Assembly (NCBI GenBank): GCA_018105865.1
Contig: CM030841.1
Coordinates: forward strand, 12,845,682 to 12,909,681
DNA: 64,000 nucleotides
From: Metaphire vulgaris
Taxonomy: Eukaryota > Annelida > Clitellata > Crassiclitellata > Megascolecidae
Direction of reading: 5' to 3'
The stretch's first letter is position 1, and the number at the start of each line of letters is the position of its first letter. Below are positions 24,759-36,942 of the stretch, one piece after another. The position numbers and the translations under genes are program-made. Under the pieces are notes generated by a model. It made no database searches and was not told where the DNA came from. It saw only the letters and a list, made by a program, of their open reading frames with translations.

Positions 24759-26818
24759 TCATTGCGGCGGCTCCTTGGATGGCGAAGGTGAAGGCGAGTC
24801 TCTCGTCTCTCTAACAACCAGCGGATTGTGGCTTCTATACGTTTTCGCTTCTTCGCACTTGGCCTTGACCTTATCGCGAAACATCTTCAGACAGTTGTAG
24901 CAGGAATCGTTTACCTTGCGCGACTTGCATTCGGTGCAGAAGTTGCCGTATCCGGCAGCGAGCTCGTTGATGACGCCGTAGAGGCGGCGTCGCGCTCGCT
25001 CGTGAGCCTACGGTTCTGGTCGATGGTCGACTCGAGGTCCAGAACCCGCAGCTGAAGAATGTGTATGAGATTTTCAGGTTCGATCTTCTTGAAGCACGGA
25101 TCCTTCTGTAATTCTGTGAAACTCTTTGAACGAACAGAATTGATGCATTTCGTCAAAAGATTCTGAAGACCATAGAGCTGTGCCGTGACCAGAAGTTCCA
25201 TACTGCCGGGTTTTGTCAGCAAGAACTCTTCGCATTTCTTTTTCACTTCAATTATCTGATATTCTTCGGCCAGTGGAAGCAGCTGATAAACATTGGTTTC
25301 TGCAAGCAACATTCGGAAAAATCAAAAGAGAATCACATACAGTAGAATTTCGTTATAACGGACTCGGTTATAAGATATACTCAGTTATAAGGTACCGCAA
25401 TGTACAGTCCCGAGTGAAGAGCTACTATTTTTGATGATGCTGGCAGTGATGTGACAAGAGTGTTGGACTCGGGCACCATCTTGGGGTTAGGTGCTAACGA
25501 GCAAAAAAGGTGCCCGAGACCATTTTGATGCCCTTATTTGGTGTGGATGCCAATTAAAGGCATCAAAAATAATTTGTAAGGGTTTTCAAGTAAAAAGTGT
25601 TGATCGAGCAAAAAATGTTGCTGAGTCAATTTGGATGCCCTATCTGATGAATGCCCAGGGCCACTGCCACACCGGCTCCCCCTCTGCATGCTACTGGATA
25701 TTGGATATAACGTACCTCGAATATAACATATTAAATATTACAGACCCACTAAGTATGTTACAATGAAGTTCTACTAGATTAAAAAAACTTGTGTCAACAT
25801 TTTGCTGTAAACATGGCATTCCATGCCCATTCATTCGACTGAAGTGCATTATGGTAATGCATTAAAGACACTTGAATGATAGCATGCATGAAGCAAAATG
25901 CTGAACACAAATACTGCACATGTTTGTGTGCTCAGAGTGTCAGTGCAAACTCAGTGCAATATGAAGTAACAAAACAATTTATACTGCATCTCATCATGCG
26001 GCAACTGAGAAATAATGTGAATTATCAGTTATTCTAGCGAAGAAATAGGTCTTTTGTTGCTCTTAACCCTTGAACCACGGAACCGAGTATACTCGGTTAC
26101 ATTGCATATAGTTACAAAGTGTATCTGAAGGTTTAAGGGTTAAGAATGAAAATTAGCAACAGATACACTTATAATGCAAAACAAGAGCAAATTTGTTTCA
26201 AACCAATGCACGCACAATTGTCGCATAAGAGCAAAACAAGCAAGCAAATTGAAGATAATCAACTAAAGAGATGACAAAAATTGCAGAAGCAATGGACAAA
26301 GAAAAGGCAGAGCCCTGTCTGTCCAACTAGTTTTTCAAGCAATAAATAAGTAAATAATTATTTGGTCTTAAAATGGCAACTGTTAAATACTGACCAGAGA
26401 TATTTTTACACCCCCTGACACCTCCAAATTTGAGGTCGACACCCCTCAAAATTTCCTAATCTAACAATGGCTACCAATGGTATGTACCATAAATAGCCCC
26501 CAAACCCCTCCCCCAATTTTACCGACAACCCCCAAATTCACAATCTTAGAAATAACCCTGGTGCTGACCTGTAATCGATTTAATAGGAGGGTACATGCAG
26601 TGCAACAATTCAACAAATTCTTCCACTTTCTTGTCTGGCAATTCGATTTCTCTTTGCTCCTTTTCTTTGAAGTCGCTGGTAAACATCGCCTTGAAGACTG
26701 GTGACCATGCAGCCAACACTTCCTTGTGGATGTGAAGACGATGACTTTCCACGATTAATGTCAAGCTCGACAAATCATCCTCCAAAGTAAAGTCCAAATA
26801 CTCTGGCTCCATGTCGGT
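24759..26818 (-). CDS. BTB/POZ domain protein with Cys-rich C-terminus
   Basis: Two exons are visible: 26818-26569 and 25299-24759, joined in phase 1 (GT-AG). The first gives a BTB/POZ core: SLTLIVESHRLHIHKEVLAA, WSPVFKAMFTSDFKEK, ELPDKKVEEFVELLHCMYPP. The second completes it with VYQLLPLAEEYQIIEVKKKC and a short BACK-like helical segment. BTB domains of this kind resemble those of animal BATH/MATH-BTB proteins, which dimerise and often recruit cullin-3, but I see no MATH domain. The C-terminus holds FCTECKSRKVNDSCYNCLKM, a CxxC...CxxC pattern that may bind zinc, then a Ser/Pro tail. The frame shifts by one base at about 24,985-25,005. The ATG at 26812 is the first in the exon, but an AG acceptor precedes it, so further upstream exons may exist. 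About 261 residues are visible. Confidence 0.85.
25300..26394. other. Intron of the BTB gene
   Basis: Intron sequence containing hAT-like remnants, two copies of an AGCAAAAAA motif (25498 and 25606), and a TTAA-flanked mini-element at 26063. No additional exon recognised. Confidence 0.5.
26063..26143. mobile_element. TTAA-flanked mini-element
   Basis: An 81-bp unit bounded by TTAA, starting TTAACCCTTGAACC and ending GGTTTAAGGGTTAA, with an internal palindrome AACCGAGTATACTCGGTT. It is the same family as 24534-24617. Lies in the BTB intron. Confidence 0.65.
26395..26560. mobile_element. hAT-like MITE family B next to a splice donor
   Basis: Starts CAGAGATATTTTTACACC and ends CTTAGAAATAACCCTG. 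The flanks ATACTGAC and GTGCTGAC match at 6 of 8. Its right flank ends one base from the donor site of the first visible BTB exon (26569). Confidence 0.7.
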
Positions 26819-27363
26819 CTGCAAAACCAACAGAACTACCACGTTACATCACGGCATTCTGCACTCTTTTCACATTAAGATACAGAAGCGTCAAACAATT
26901 TTTCTAGATGAAAAACTTTAAAATGTTGATTCTGAATACCAACAGTGTCATGTATTAACCAATAGTCTGTAGACCATGTGGACCATAGAGATATCAAATA
27001 CTGAACCAATAAAATTAACTATTTTAGTTAATGACTACCCAGGCAGACAAATAGTACTTAAACTATTGATTTTTCTGTTAAAATTTAATGTTTAGCTACA
27101 TAATAGATTTTGAATTAACTGTTTTACTGCCAAATAAAGTACATTACAGCAAAGATTACTAAATAATAGAGGTTAAATTAATTATTCATTATATGCCAAA
27201 GCAAAGAAACGGCCATAGTTGAATATAAACAGCGGCTAACTACTGGACAAGTGCCAATGCATTATTATAATTATACAAAATAATAATATACCTAGAACAT
27301 ACATAATACAATTGTGAATTAAAGTGGCTTAAGAGGCTAAGTAAGCCTGTATGAAAAACGGCG
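26819..27363. other. No gene recognised
   Basis: AT-rich DNA upstream of the first visible BTB exon. A 5' exon or promoter could lie here, but I cannot identify one. Confidence 0.4.
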
Positions 27364-27506
27364 GTGTCTGTTATGTAGGCTGCCCGCATTCTAACTAAAT
27401 CGCTGATTGGTCGAATGAATCTAACCCTAAATCTAATCCTAACCACATGATTCATTAGACCAACCAGCGGTTTAGTTAGAATGCGGGCAGCTCGCATAAT
27501 AGACAC
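27364..27506. mobile_element. Hairpin MITE with telomere-like loop
   Basis: A near-palindrome of 143 bp. The arms of about 57 bp carry CTGCCCGCATTCTAACTAAA on the left, and its inverse on the right. The loop (about 27421-27445) reads CTAACCCTAAATCTAATCC, a degenerate telomere-like repeat. The minus-strand open frame across it is an artefact. No clear target duplication. Confidence 0.8.
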
Positions 27507-27525
27507 TTCCATGGTTCTATATGAA

Positions 27526-27529
<4 letters not shown>

Positions 27530-27574
<45 letters not shown>
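27530..27574. repeat. (AT)n microsatellite
   Basis: An AT dinucleotide run of about 22 units just after the hairpin element. Confidence 0.97.
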
Positions 27575-27577
<3 letters not shown>

Positions 27578-28827
27578 ATGGCTCTAAAGAAGCCTCCTAC
27601 GATTGATTGAATAAACAGACATTGGCTTCTTCAAAGCAGTCGTAACGAGATTCTCATTTCTTACATAGTCAGTCATTCAAGAGAATTCTTTGAAGTAATT
27701 ACAGCTAAAAAAATCCAGGAATTTTAGACGTTGACTTTGCTTTCGGTTTTATTTTTTCACAAATTATTATTAAATTCACAGAAAATAAAAGATGATCTCG
27801 TTTGATTTTGTCCTCCTCATCATAAGAAGACTGCCGCTGAACAATTTTTAAAAAGAGACACATACTGAAACCCAAATCGTCATCCTTCTATAGCGCCATT
27901 TTTATACATAGACGCATCAGCCGTTGGAGCACCGCACCTTAATCGCATAAGATGCCAGTCAAAAAACTAGGAGTAATTATAGTTGCTTTCACTCAGTCCA
28001 GCATCTTTTAAACCACTTGAAAATGACGTTGTTATTATTACTACGCGTTATGTGTTACATAAAATTGGCAGAAATTGAAAAATGCAATGAATTTTTTTAT
28101 TTCGCAGTGACAATTAGATATTCCATTTTTGTAAAATTCAGTAATGGGAACTGATTCTCGAAAGTTATTTGGATAGTAACGCAAAAATAAGCAACAATCA
28201 TTTTAATTCGGAAGATGGCAGAGTAAGTAAAATCTCGTGGATTTATATAGCACTTTTAAGAGCAGCACAGCAGTAACTGCTTATTTTACAAATAGCTCTG
28301 GGACAGGTGAATGATCAGCCAGCCATTGGTCAACATCCTAAGGGCAGTAAGTTGCCTGCTGGAGACTGGAGCAGTAGGCTGACAGAGCACGTTCAAGCCC
28401 TGTTAGCACTCCTAATAGCTTTCACACAGCTAAGAAAAGCAAAATTATGGACTTTACTTTATCATCAAACATCAATGACTTAAAAAATCAGAAGCAGCAT
28501 AGGCCACCGCGTCACTGCTTGCCTAGCAGGCAACATGGACATCAGCGCCAGACACTATACCTGCTAGAGTATGCGACTACATTTACTTTTTTGTTAGTCT
28601 TAACAAATCCATGTTCTCTTCATTTTTATTCTAATTTTGCACTGCAATTTGAAAGTCACTAATCCAAACATTTAGGTAAAAACACAGAACGCATCATATG
28701 AATACATTTAATACACAAAAGGACAAGGCTGTTTGACCAAAGATGAATATCCGAGTAAAAGAATAATTTGATTTCTGCAACAGACATCCCTGTGAAGTAA
28801 GACTGGACAAAAAGGTAGAATATGAAC
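27575..28827. other. Intergenic between BTB gene and UTP6 end; SINE-like copy
   Basis: No exon seen. A LINE-3'-like block with TATAGCGCCAT occurs near 27890. A SINE-like segment at about 28224-28440 shares the TTTATATAGCAC motif with the one at 13655. The UTP6 3' UTR and polyadenylation site should lie just below 28828. Confidence 0.4.
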
Positions 28828-31444
28828 TCATGATGAAATAGTTGCCATATTGTAGCGCACTGATTGTTCAATAAATGCATCAGCTAAGGGTTCCTGAAGG
28901 GTTCTCCTGGCTTTGTTGTACAGAGTTCGTACTGCAGCAGGATCTCCAAGGGGATGCTTCGTTTCCAAGTCAAGGTATTTCATCCAAATATCTAAAAATG
29001 TTACACAGCAGTAGGCATTAGAACATTATCAGTGCAAGAACAGTTAGGTTTAGATGTGTTCAAAATTCTGCCAAAATGTGAAACAAGGCAAAGAATTTTT
29101 AAAGTTTTTTCACATTGGGTCCATTCATATAGTAGGTACACACTGAGGCGGAATTGGTTGAATTTAGGAGATTTTGCATAAGTACGGTGTGCAAACGGTG
29201 TTGAAAATATGCCTTTTTGTGTACGTACTATATGGATGAGCCCATTTGAAAATATCATTAAAAAATGTAGAAATATTTACAAACCATATGTCATAAATCT
29301 GAAAAAACATTCTATATCATCCAATAAGAAAATACCACCATCGATGGTCGTAACTAATGTGCATGTTGTTAGTTATTCAGTAAATCAATCCACGGTGATG
29401 TGTGTCAACAATGCCTACTTAACTACACTCAGTTAAACGGTAACCACCTGTTTAACAGCAAATACCAATGAAGATACAAATAGACAAGTGGTTGACTCAA
29501 TTAACTTGCTCACAACCAAAGAAAGTGAAAAAAATTAATCAAATGCACACGTTAAGTTTTCCAGCTCTTTGATAATGGTGTACTGGATATTAACATAAAG
29601 CGCTACACAGAGACCATGTTAATCTTCATTCTATGCCTATGAACAAATAAATGAATACTGGAAATGCAGAAACTCCAACATCCAGAAGCAAACTAAAGTC
29701 AATAGTTTATCCGAGATGCAGCTGATGCTTTTTCCAACTGAGCTATTTAGGTATCCTCTTTAGTATACAACCATCTTTAAATTCACTCCACACGACACAC
29801 ATGAGCAAAATTCAACTAATAATTAAAGTAACCGATGCCAAATTCAACCACAAAAATAAAACAATACAACATAAACAGCATCACCTATGTCTGAAGAACC
29901 AAATTCCAAGATGGCTGACTCGTATGCAAAACGAACCTTCTCAATTTTCGGGTGAAACTATTTTTAAAAAAACAGCATTCTAAAACTAAACAAACCAGGA
30001 GAAATATATTTCTATCCAAATCAATCATACACACCATCTCTTTTTGTCTGTGTACCATTCGCGTATTTAATTGCAGACAATATGAGCAATATGACTCTAC
30101 ACCACCAGTAAATCGGATAATCAAATAAATAATATCAGCACTGCAATTGCATATTGGTTACTTGGTCTATATTTAATCTTTTACAAAGTTACAGCAAAGT
30201 AAGTACTGTTCTAGGTCTACGGGCAATCAGAAGACCACTCCACATAACTTAGTCAATCAATAATCATAATAATAATCACCACTGTTTTTGATAGCATAGA
30301 AAGTGACCACTTGTGTTTTCTTACTTGAGACAATTCAAAGTTGATATACTTGTAAAAGAGATTCAACGATACAGGGGCCACGGACAGCCTATTGCACATA
30401 AAGCGAAACATTTTTATAGAATATAAAATGCCCGCAATACAAAACAAAAACCAATCTGTATATATTTATTATATAAGATTACATGGGTGCTAATGCACGA
30501 TGGGTCATTCATAAAGTGAAGAATTTTTAAGTTGCGAGGTAATCAGAAGTGAACAAAACGAAACAGACTGTTAGTGACCTTGAGTGAAGACTCAAGGTCA
30601 CTAATTGTAATGGCAAATTGTAGGTCACTACTCAGTTGTTAGATTCAGACTCGTACCTGCTATTCTCTGGTTGCGTGGCAAGAATCCCACCTCTACCCCG
30701 CCAAACGCCTACATTTGCCATTACAATTACATTCATAGAAATGTGAAGAACTAGTAAGCCAAATGCAAAGGCATAGAAGAAGTGAAATCAGTCACCTTTA
30801 AAGAATGACTCACCGCTTGAAAAGTTTCCGCACTGATTTGATGTCAAAATGAAGACACGCCCAGTCTAAGTAGCTCTCCTTTACAAATACACGCGCAGCT
30901 CTTTGTCCACAGTTCACACCCTCCTAATAAAAATTCATAAGTTTCTAATATAGTTTTACAACACCATAGTTCACAGACATACCAAAACTTAATTAAATTT
31001 CTTCCAAATTTAAGTCTCAACACATTTTATGATTGCAATTATGACTGTATCACAATTTAAATTTGTCTCATCTTTTATAGGAACATTATTTTCAGTTCTT
31101 ATGACTACAAATAAATTTATGCAGACATGAAACTCTACCTCAAGTAGATCTGCAATCTTATCGGGACATGATACAATACACCAATCAGTCACTATTTTCC
31201 AAAGACTAAGATATTCCTTTTTCTACAAAAAAATAAAACAGAAACATATTTGAAGAGGTCTTTGAAATTCTGAAACTACAATGTATCAATCAAAATGAAG
31301 ATAACAAACACACCATACATATTATAGCTTTTAAAATTATAAGAAAAGAAAATCCGTTAATTTTACAGCAGCCTCAATTGAAGTTAGAAATTTCGGAAGT
31401 GAAGATGGAACCACATTTCTAATTCCACATACATCACAGCATAT

Positions 31445-31500
<56 letters not shown>

Positions 31501-34500
31501 CAATAAATTTGCATTTTCATAGCAACGGGTCCTACTATTACACTAAGGAAGTAATCGCAGAATTGCATACCCAATCCAGGCCAATGCAAGACACTGATCA
31601 GCGAAAACAAGTAAAGCTGACTGAAGGAAATACCGCCATAAGGTGAGGGATTTCAGCCTAGATTAAATGGAGCATGTCCAGTTCTGCTCATTATCTCAAA
31701 AAGAATATTGTAGTAACATGACTTTCAACAGAATGAAAACCTGATTAAAGATTAAATCAGAATCAGGTTCAAGCCTAGTGAAACATGGGCGCCCACACAT
31801 TAGGGCAAGAGGGGGCACTTGCCTCTCGCCTGGAAAATGCAAGTACCAATATTTCACATTGAAATTTGAAAACCTTGCTAAAATATTAACCGTGACCATT
31901 GTGTTAAAATGTGTTTTGCCCCCTCTTGGAAAAATTTCTGCGGGCGCTCATGTAGTTAAATGATACGTTTCAAATTGCAAATGATCACCTTATCAAAATT
32001 TTTCAGAGCATCTTGGAAAGTGGAAAGAATAACATTGACATCAACATTGCAGAGCATCTGGAGTTTCAACTGCCAAATCCAGACATTCAGAGAACGTCTG
32101 AATTTATTAGTCAGTAACGGAATTACGTCTAAACCCAACTGAACTTGACCAGTCTTTGAAAGTACGTCCACCTGGAGAAAGTCACACGTTATACAAATAG
32201 TTAATTATTTATGACTATCATACAGTATCGTAAACTAATTTAGTTAGATGAAAATGTAATACGTAACAAAGCAAATCTCATATAGGGAGATAGTACACAT
32301 GACGGATTCCATTACTACTGCCATTTATAAAGTCACATACTAAGATAGAATACAGAAAAAACATGGCTGCAGTTATTACAGCAAAGCTCTTTTAACCCTT
32401 TGGCTGCCCAGTGCGTGCTAACACACATTGTTGGTAACAGCTGTAGGGCAAATCTCACATAGGGAGATAGTACGCACGACTGATTCCATTACTACTGCCA
32501 TTTATAAAGTCACATACTAAGATAGAATACAGAAAAAAACATGGCTGCAGTTATTACAGCTATTAATAGTTAGTCTCAAACCAGAAGTATATGGGCAGTG
32601 CTTACAGTAAATAAATTTGATTACAAAATCAAAACAATTCATGGGATTTTGTTTTGGCTTTCAGCTCCTAATTTAACTAAATTACGTACTAAATAATTTT
32701 GTGGACATGAATCCAGACAGCATGACTGATCTTAATACAGACCCAACAAAGCACCATGTTTTCCGTGACCTTGTCATCTTCAACTGCTCTAAGGAAAACC
32801 TTCATAAATTGGTCACAAGCCTAACAAAAACACAGAAACAAATGTCACCAACTGCAGAAAAACAATCAATTGAGCAATACTTTTAAACTAAATATGGTGA
32901 ACAAATATACAGGCATTCAAATTTTAAAATAACAACAAAGCCCAAAATATACCCAACTGATCATATCTTTAACACATATTCTAAATTAAAAACAAATTTC
33001 ATCATGTAGACACATTAGAGTTAACATTGGTCAACTCAGTAACCAACCCAGTTTCAAGCAGTTGGCAAAATAAGCACCAGCCATGCGCTGTTCGCCTGTC
33101 CAATCTGTCATGTTGTAAGCATAGCCAATAAACATGTCTGAACTAGCATCATACACCTATGCATAACATGCATAGTGAACACAGACACATAGGGGACTAG
33201 GTTAAGGCAAAGGTTTGCCCATACTTGAGTTCGAGTGTTGGGCCCGACACTTCTCCGGTTTCAGGCAAGCAGCGTAGTTTACCATTGCTTTCTCCAGACT
33301 CGAGTTTTACCTTCGCAGCCAAAGCTGCTACTCATTTACCACCTCCTTCTAGTGAGTAAAGGATGAGTCAACCTTAGGGGCTCCTGTGGAAGTCAAACCC
33401 GTTCCATCAGCGTGCCGCTCTAGCGTGTTACCAATCTATCATCTTCCTGCCCCACTGAGGGGACTGCCCGTCTAAAATTGCACATCTGGCTCCTGAATTA
33501 GTGCTGATCAAAAAGGCTTATTCAGGCCTATGGAAGAATCAAGCAGCTTCCAAATAAATACACAGTAATTCCTACTTACCCAATTTGCTAATTTGGAAGA
33601 CTTTGCAATTTTTGCCATTTCTATGCAGCTGCTGAGATAAAGCTCCCACATTCGCTCTGGTAACAGAACATTCAAGATAATCAGTCAAGGATACCCCAGT
33701 GATAATCTACAGATACTGTCAACTTTCTAAAATTCCTAGGTCAACTTCATTTCTGAAACATTCCCTAACAGGGTCATTGATTCCTGGAATAATTGAAGTG
33801 AAAAATTTTTCAAAGCACAAACTATTAGCTCCTTCAGAAAGAAATCAGATAACTGCTCCTTCGCAACACTTGTGACGTTCTAAATTGCTCTTTAGTCACA
33901 TAGACATAGAGTCTAATTTAGACGCAGATCAGAGTTAACCCTCTGCGTACCTTGGGAACACTCACTTTGTTTTACCTACTTCATTTTATTTACGACACAC
34001 TACTAACAGCTATTTGTCTGCAATTCATGTTGTGGTCCAATAAAAATTGATCTATCTAACATAAATATCATTTCTACTACTGCAGATAATTAACAAACTA
34101 GCAGAGTGCAAACAACCAAAGTAAGTCACAATCAACTGATAATATAATCCGTAACATTTAAACAAATATTAACAGTGAGAAACACAGACCAGTTGCAAGT
34201 TTTCTCAAGGCATTTTCAAAATTTTCACATGTCTCCTTCATAGCAGCTGAAAAATTAACAGTATAGCTTAAGAGCTGATGAAACTACAGCTATTCAAATC
34301 TCAGTTGGAGATAGATGGGTAAATATCCTTTTGTTCATTAATTAATTAATTAATTAATTATTCATTAAAACAGCTGTCCACCAAAATCAATGATGATGAA
34401 AATATCTTTACTTGAGATGTATCCATGGGTGGATTTTAAAGCCTTAGACCAAGAGCTGATAGTCTTCATTCGATTACCTTCAATACTGAATTTAAACTCG

Positions 34501-35010
34501 GGCACTGGCAGAGAATAAATGGAGCAATGACCATATGTAGTACATCTCAAGGAAGACCTCATTTGCTTGGAAAGATCAAACTGTTAAAATTCTCATGTAA
34601 GAAATATTATGGAAAGTACTTTGAAGCAGTAACGAGGCTTCACTGTACTGAATACAGGGCACTCACTGGCCAAAACTTTACTCCCAACATCAGAGGCAGA
34701 AGTAGCTGGAAGTGGTCGCTCGGCAACAGCCGCCGTGGCAACTTCATCTCCTTCGAACCTCTCTTCGACACTAAATTCACCAAGAAGACAGAGAAAAAAA
34801 CAAAAACTTAACATTACACGAGCAATCTCATAACACAACAAGCATTTCGTTTATACAGATTGCTTACAACAAATTAATGAAAGGCACGTTTTACTAGACC
34901 TATAAACCAGAAATCAAGCGAATAGGTATTGCAGATGGCGGAGAACAAAGATTGCTGATTAACACAATCAAAAGAAGAAAAGAGGAACTGGATTGGGATA
35001 TATATATGCC

Positions 35011-35109
<99 letters not shown>

Positions 35110-35385
35110 GGTGACCAGTGAGGAAGAAGCCAATGCTACTCTCATTCAGCTGATGCCATGAATTGCTAAACCTTCAGTTCCAGTGATGCTAGGTAAAAGC
35201 AGCAACCACTTTAATTTTCAATTTAAAAAATTAACTGAGTCAACTGATTGGAAACATTGTTCTTACTTACTCTTCGTAAATGTAGTCCGCGATCCAAAGA
35301 GTGAAATCAAACGGCTGACACAAGTTGACAAAGGACAAACAAAATTCAACGTCATCTACAGAGAAGCAAACACAATTCATCACAC

Positions 35386-35440
<55 letters not shown>

Positions 35441-36911
35441 ATATCTCACCTCTCTCATTCTCCCTGTCCCTCTCTGTCTCTGTATCTGTCTCTCACTCCT
35501 GTTTAGCATCAGCTAATCAGCCAAGATAGAAGCCATATTAACATAACAATACCAAACAAGTTATTAGAATGATTAATGTTTCAAAAAATCTTTAGTTGCT
35601 TAGATATATTATATTTTCTACAAATACAATTCATACATTTTCTGCATTCCAATAATAAAGCATATCAAAAAAACTATACCAAAAACTTTAAAAAACAATC
35701 ACGGATGACAGAATCGAATGCTCCTTTCAAATTCTGCTTTAAGATACAATGTGGCAAATAACTGCAACTTTAGCCCATACTACATGATGCATTAGATCAG
35801 AGGTTCTCGAACATTTTCATTCACAAAGTCTATCACATTCATGGATCCCTCATAGGGTCTGCAATATTTTGGCGATTATATGCAATTCTGGACCCATTAC
35901 AAAGACCCCCTACAACAGTTTCATGGACCCCAGTGGTCTGCAGATCACAGTTTGAGAACCTTCATCAAAAATTTGAAGTAATAGAATTATTATTCAAAAA
36001 GGTCATGAGCAAAATATTTTATAAGAAAACTTACTTGCAAACTTTTCCACTGCATTTTTGTAAACCACAAGTGACAATTCTCCCTTAAGAATAGTGGATT
36101 GTGACTGAAATTTTTTAAAATATAAAAATATTTTAAACATTATAAGAAAGAAACACAGGAGTCCATTGTCATTTAGCTAAAATTTACTCCAACTCAAAAA
36201 ATACACGTACAAATCAAAATACCATAAAAAGACCACAGACAAAAGCAGCAAAATTCTTTTAGATGCAATTTATAAAAATAATCCAGATAAAAGTAAAACT
36301 ATTCTCTAAATGAATGTAAATTTTTAAGTGTTGATTTCATGATAAATTATATAAAACAGGCAATATTTGATATTTTCATTAATACAGAACAGCATGAAAA
36401 CCTCTTTTGAGGCCAGAGCAGTCAATTACCGGTAGAAGATTGATCACAAAGTCTGCAAAAAAATTATTCCAAGTAATCAAAAAAATTTAGTGCAGCATTA
36501 TTGTTGAATTTATTATTGTCAGTAGCAGTAGTAGTTATCACTAACCTGAAGTTCTGCAACATTAAGAACTTCTTGTCGTTTTCTCAGCTTAAAATTTATA
36601 TAAAATCATACATCATTAGAATCGTGATTACAGAGCACAGCAAACAGGTACAATTCTCTAAGTCTCTAGGTCGTACTACAATTCCAAGCAGTTCAGATAA
36701 TGCACGAGGACAATTTATTGTAAAAGTAGTGACATTTGGCATTTCCAAGTTTTAAACAATTGAACAATGAACTGAGACTTATGACTCATTAGGAATTCAT
36801 TTTGAACGACAGAAAGTGAAATCGAGATTATTACTTTTTTGTTCACAAGCCTTTCTTTACAAAGTTTCATTGCACAATATGTACACAATGCATCTGAATT
36901 TTAAATGCCTT

Positions 36912-36942
<31 letters not shown>

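Noticed and set aside
27240..27512. A 90-codon minus-strand frame
   Set aside because: It lies across the hairpin MITE and repeats its own arm in translation.
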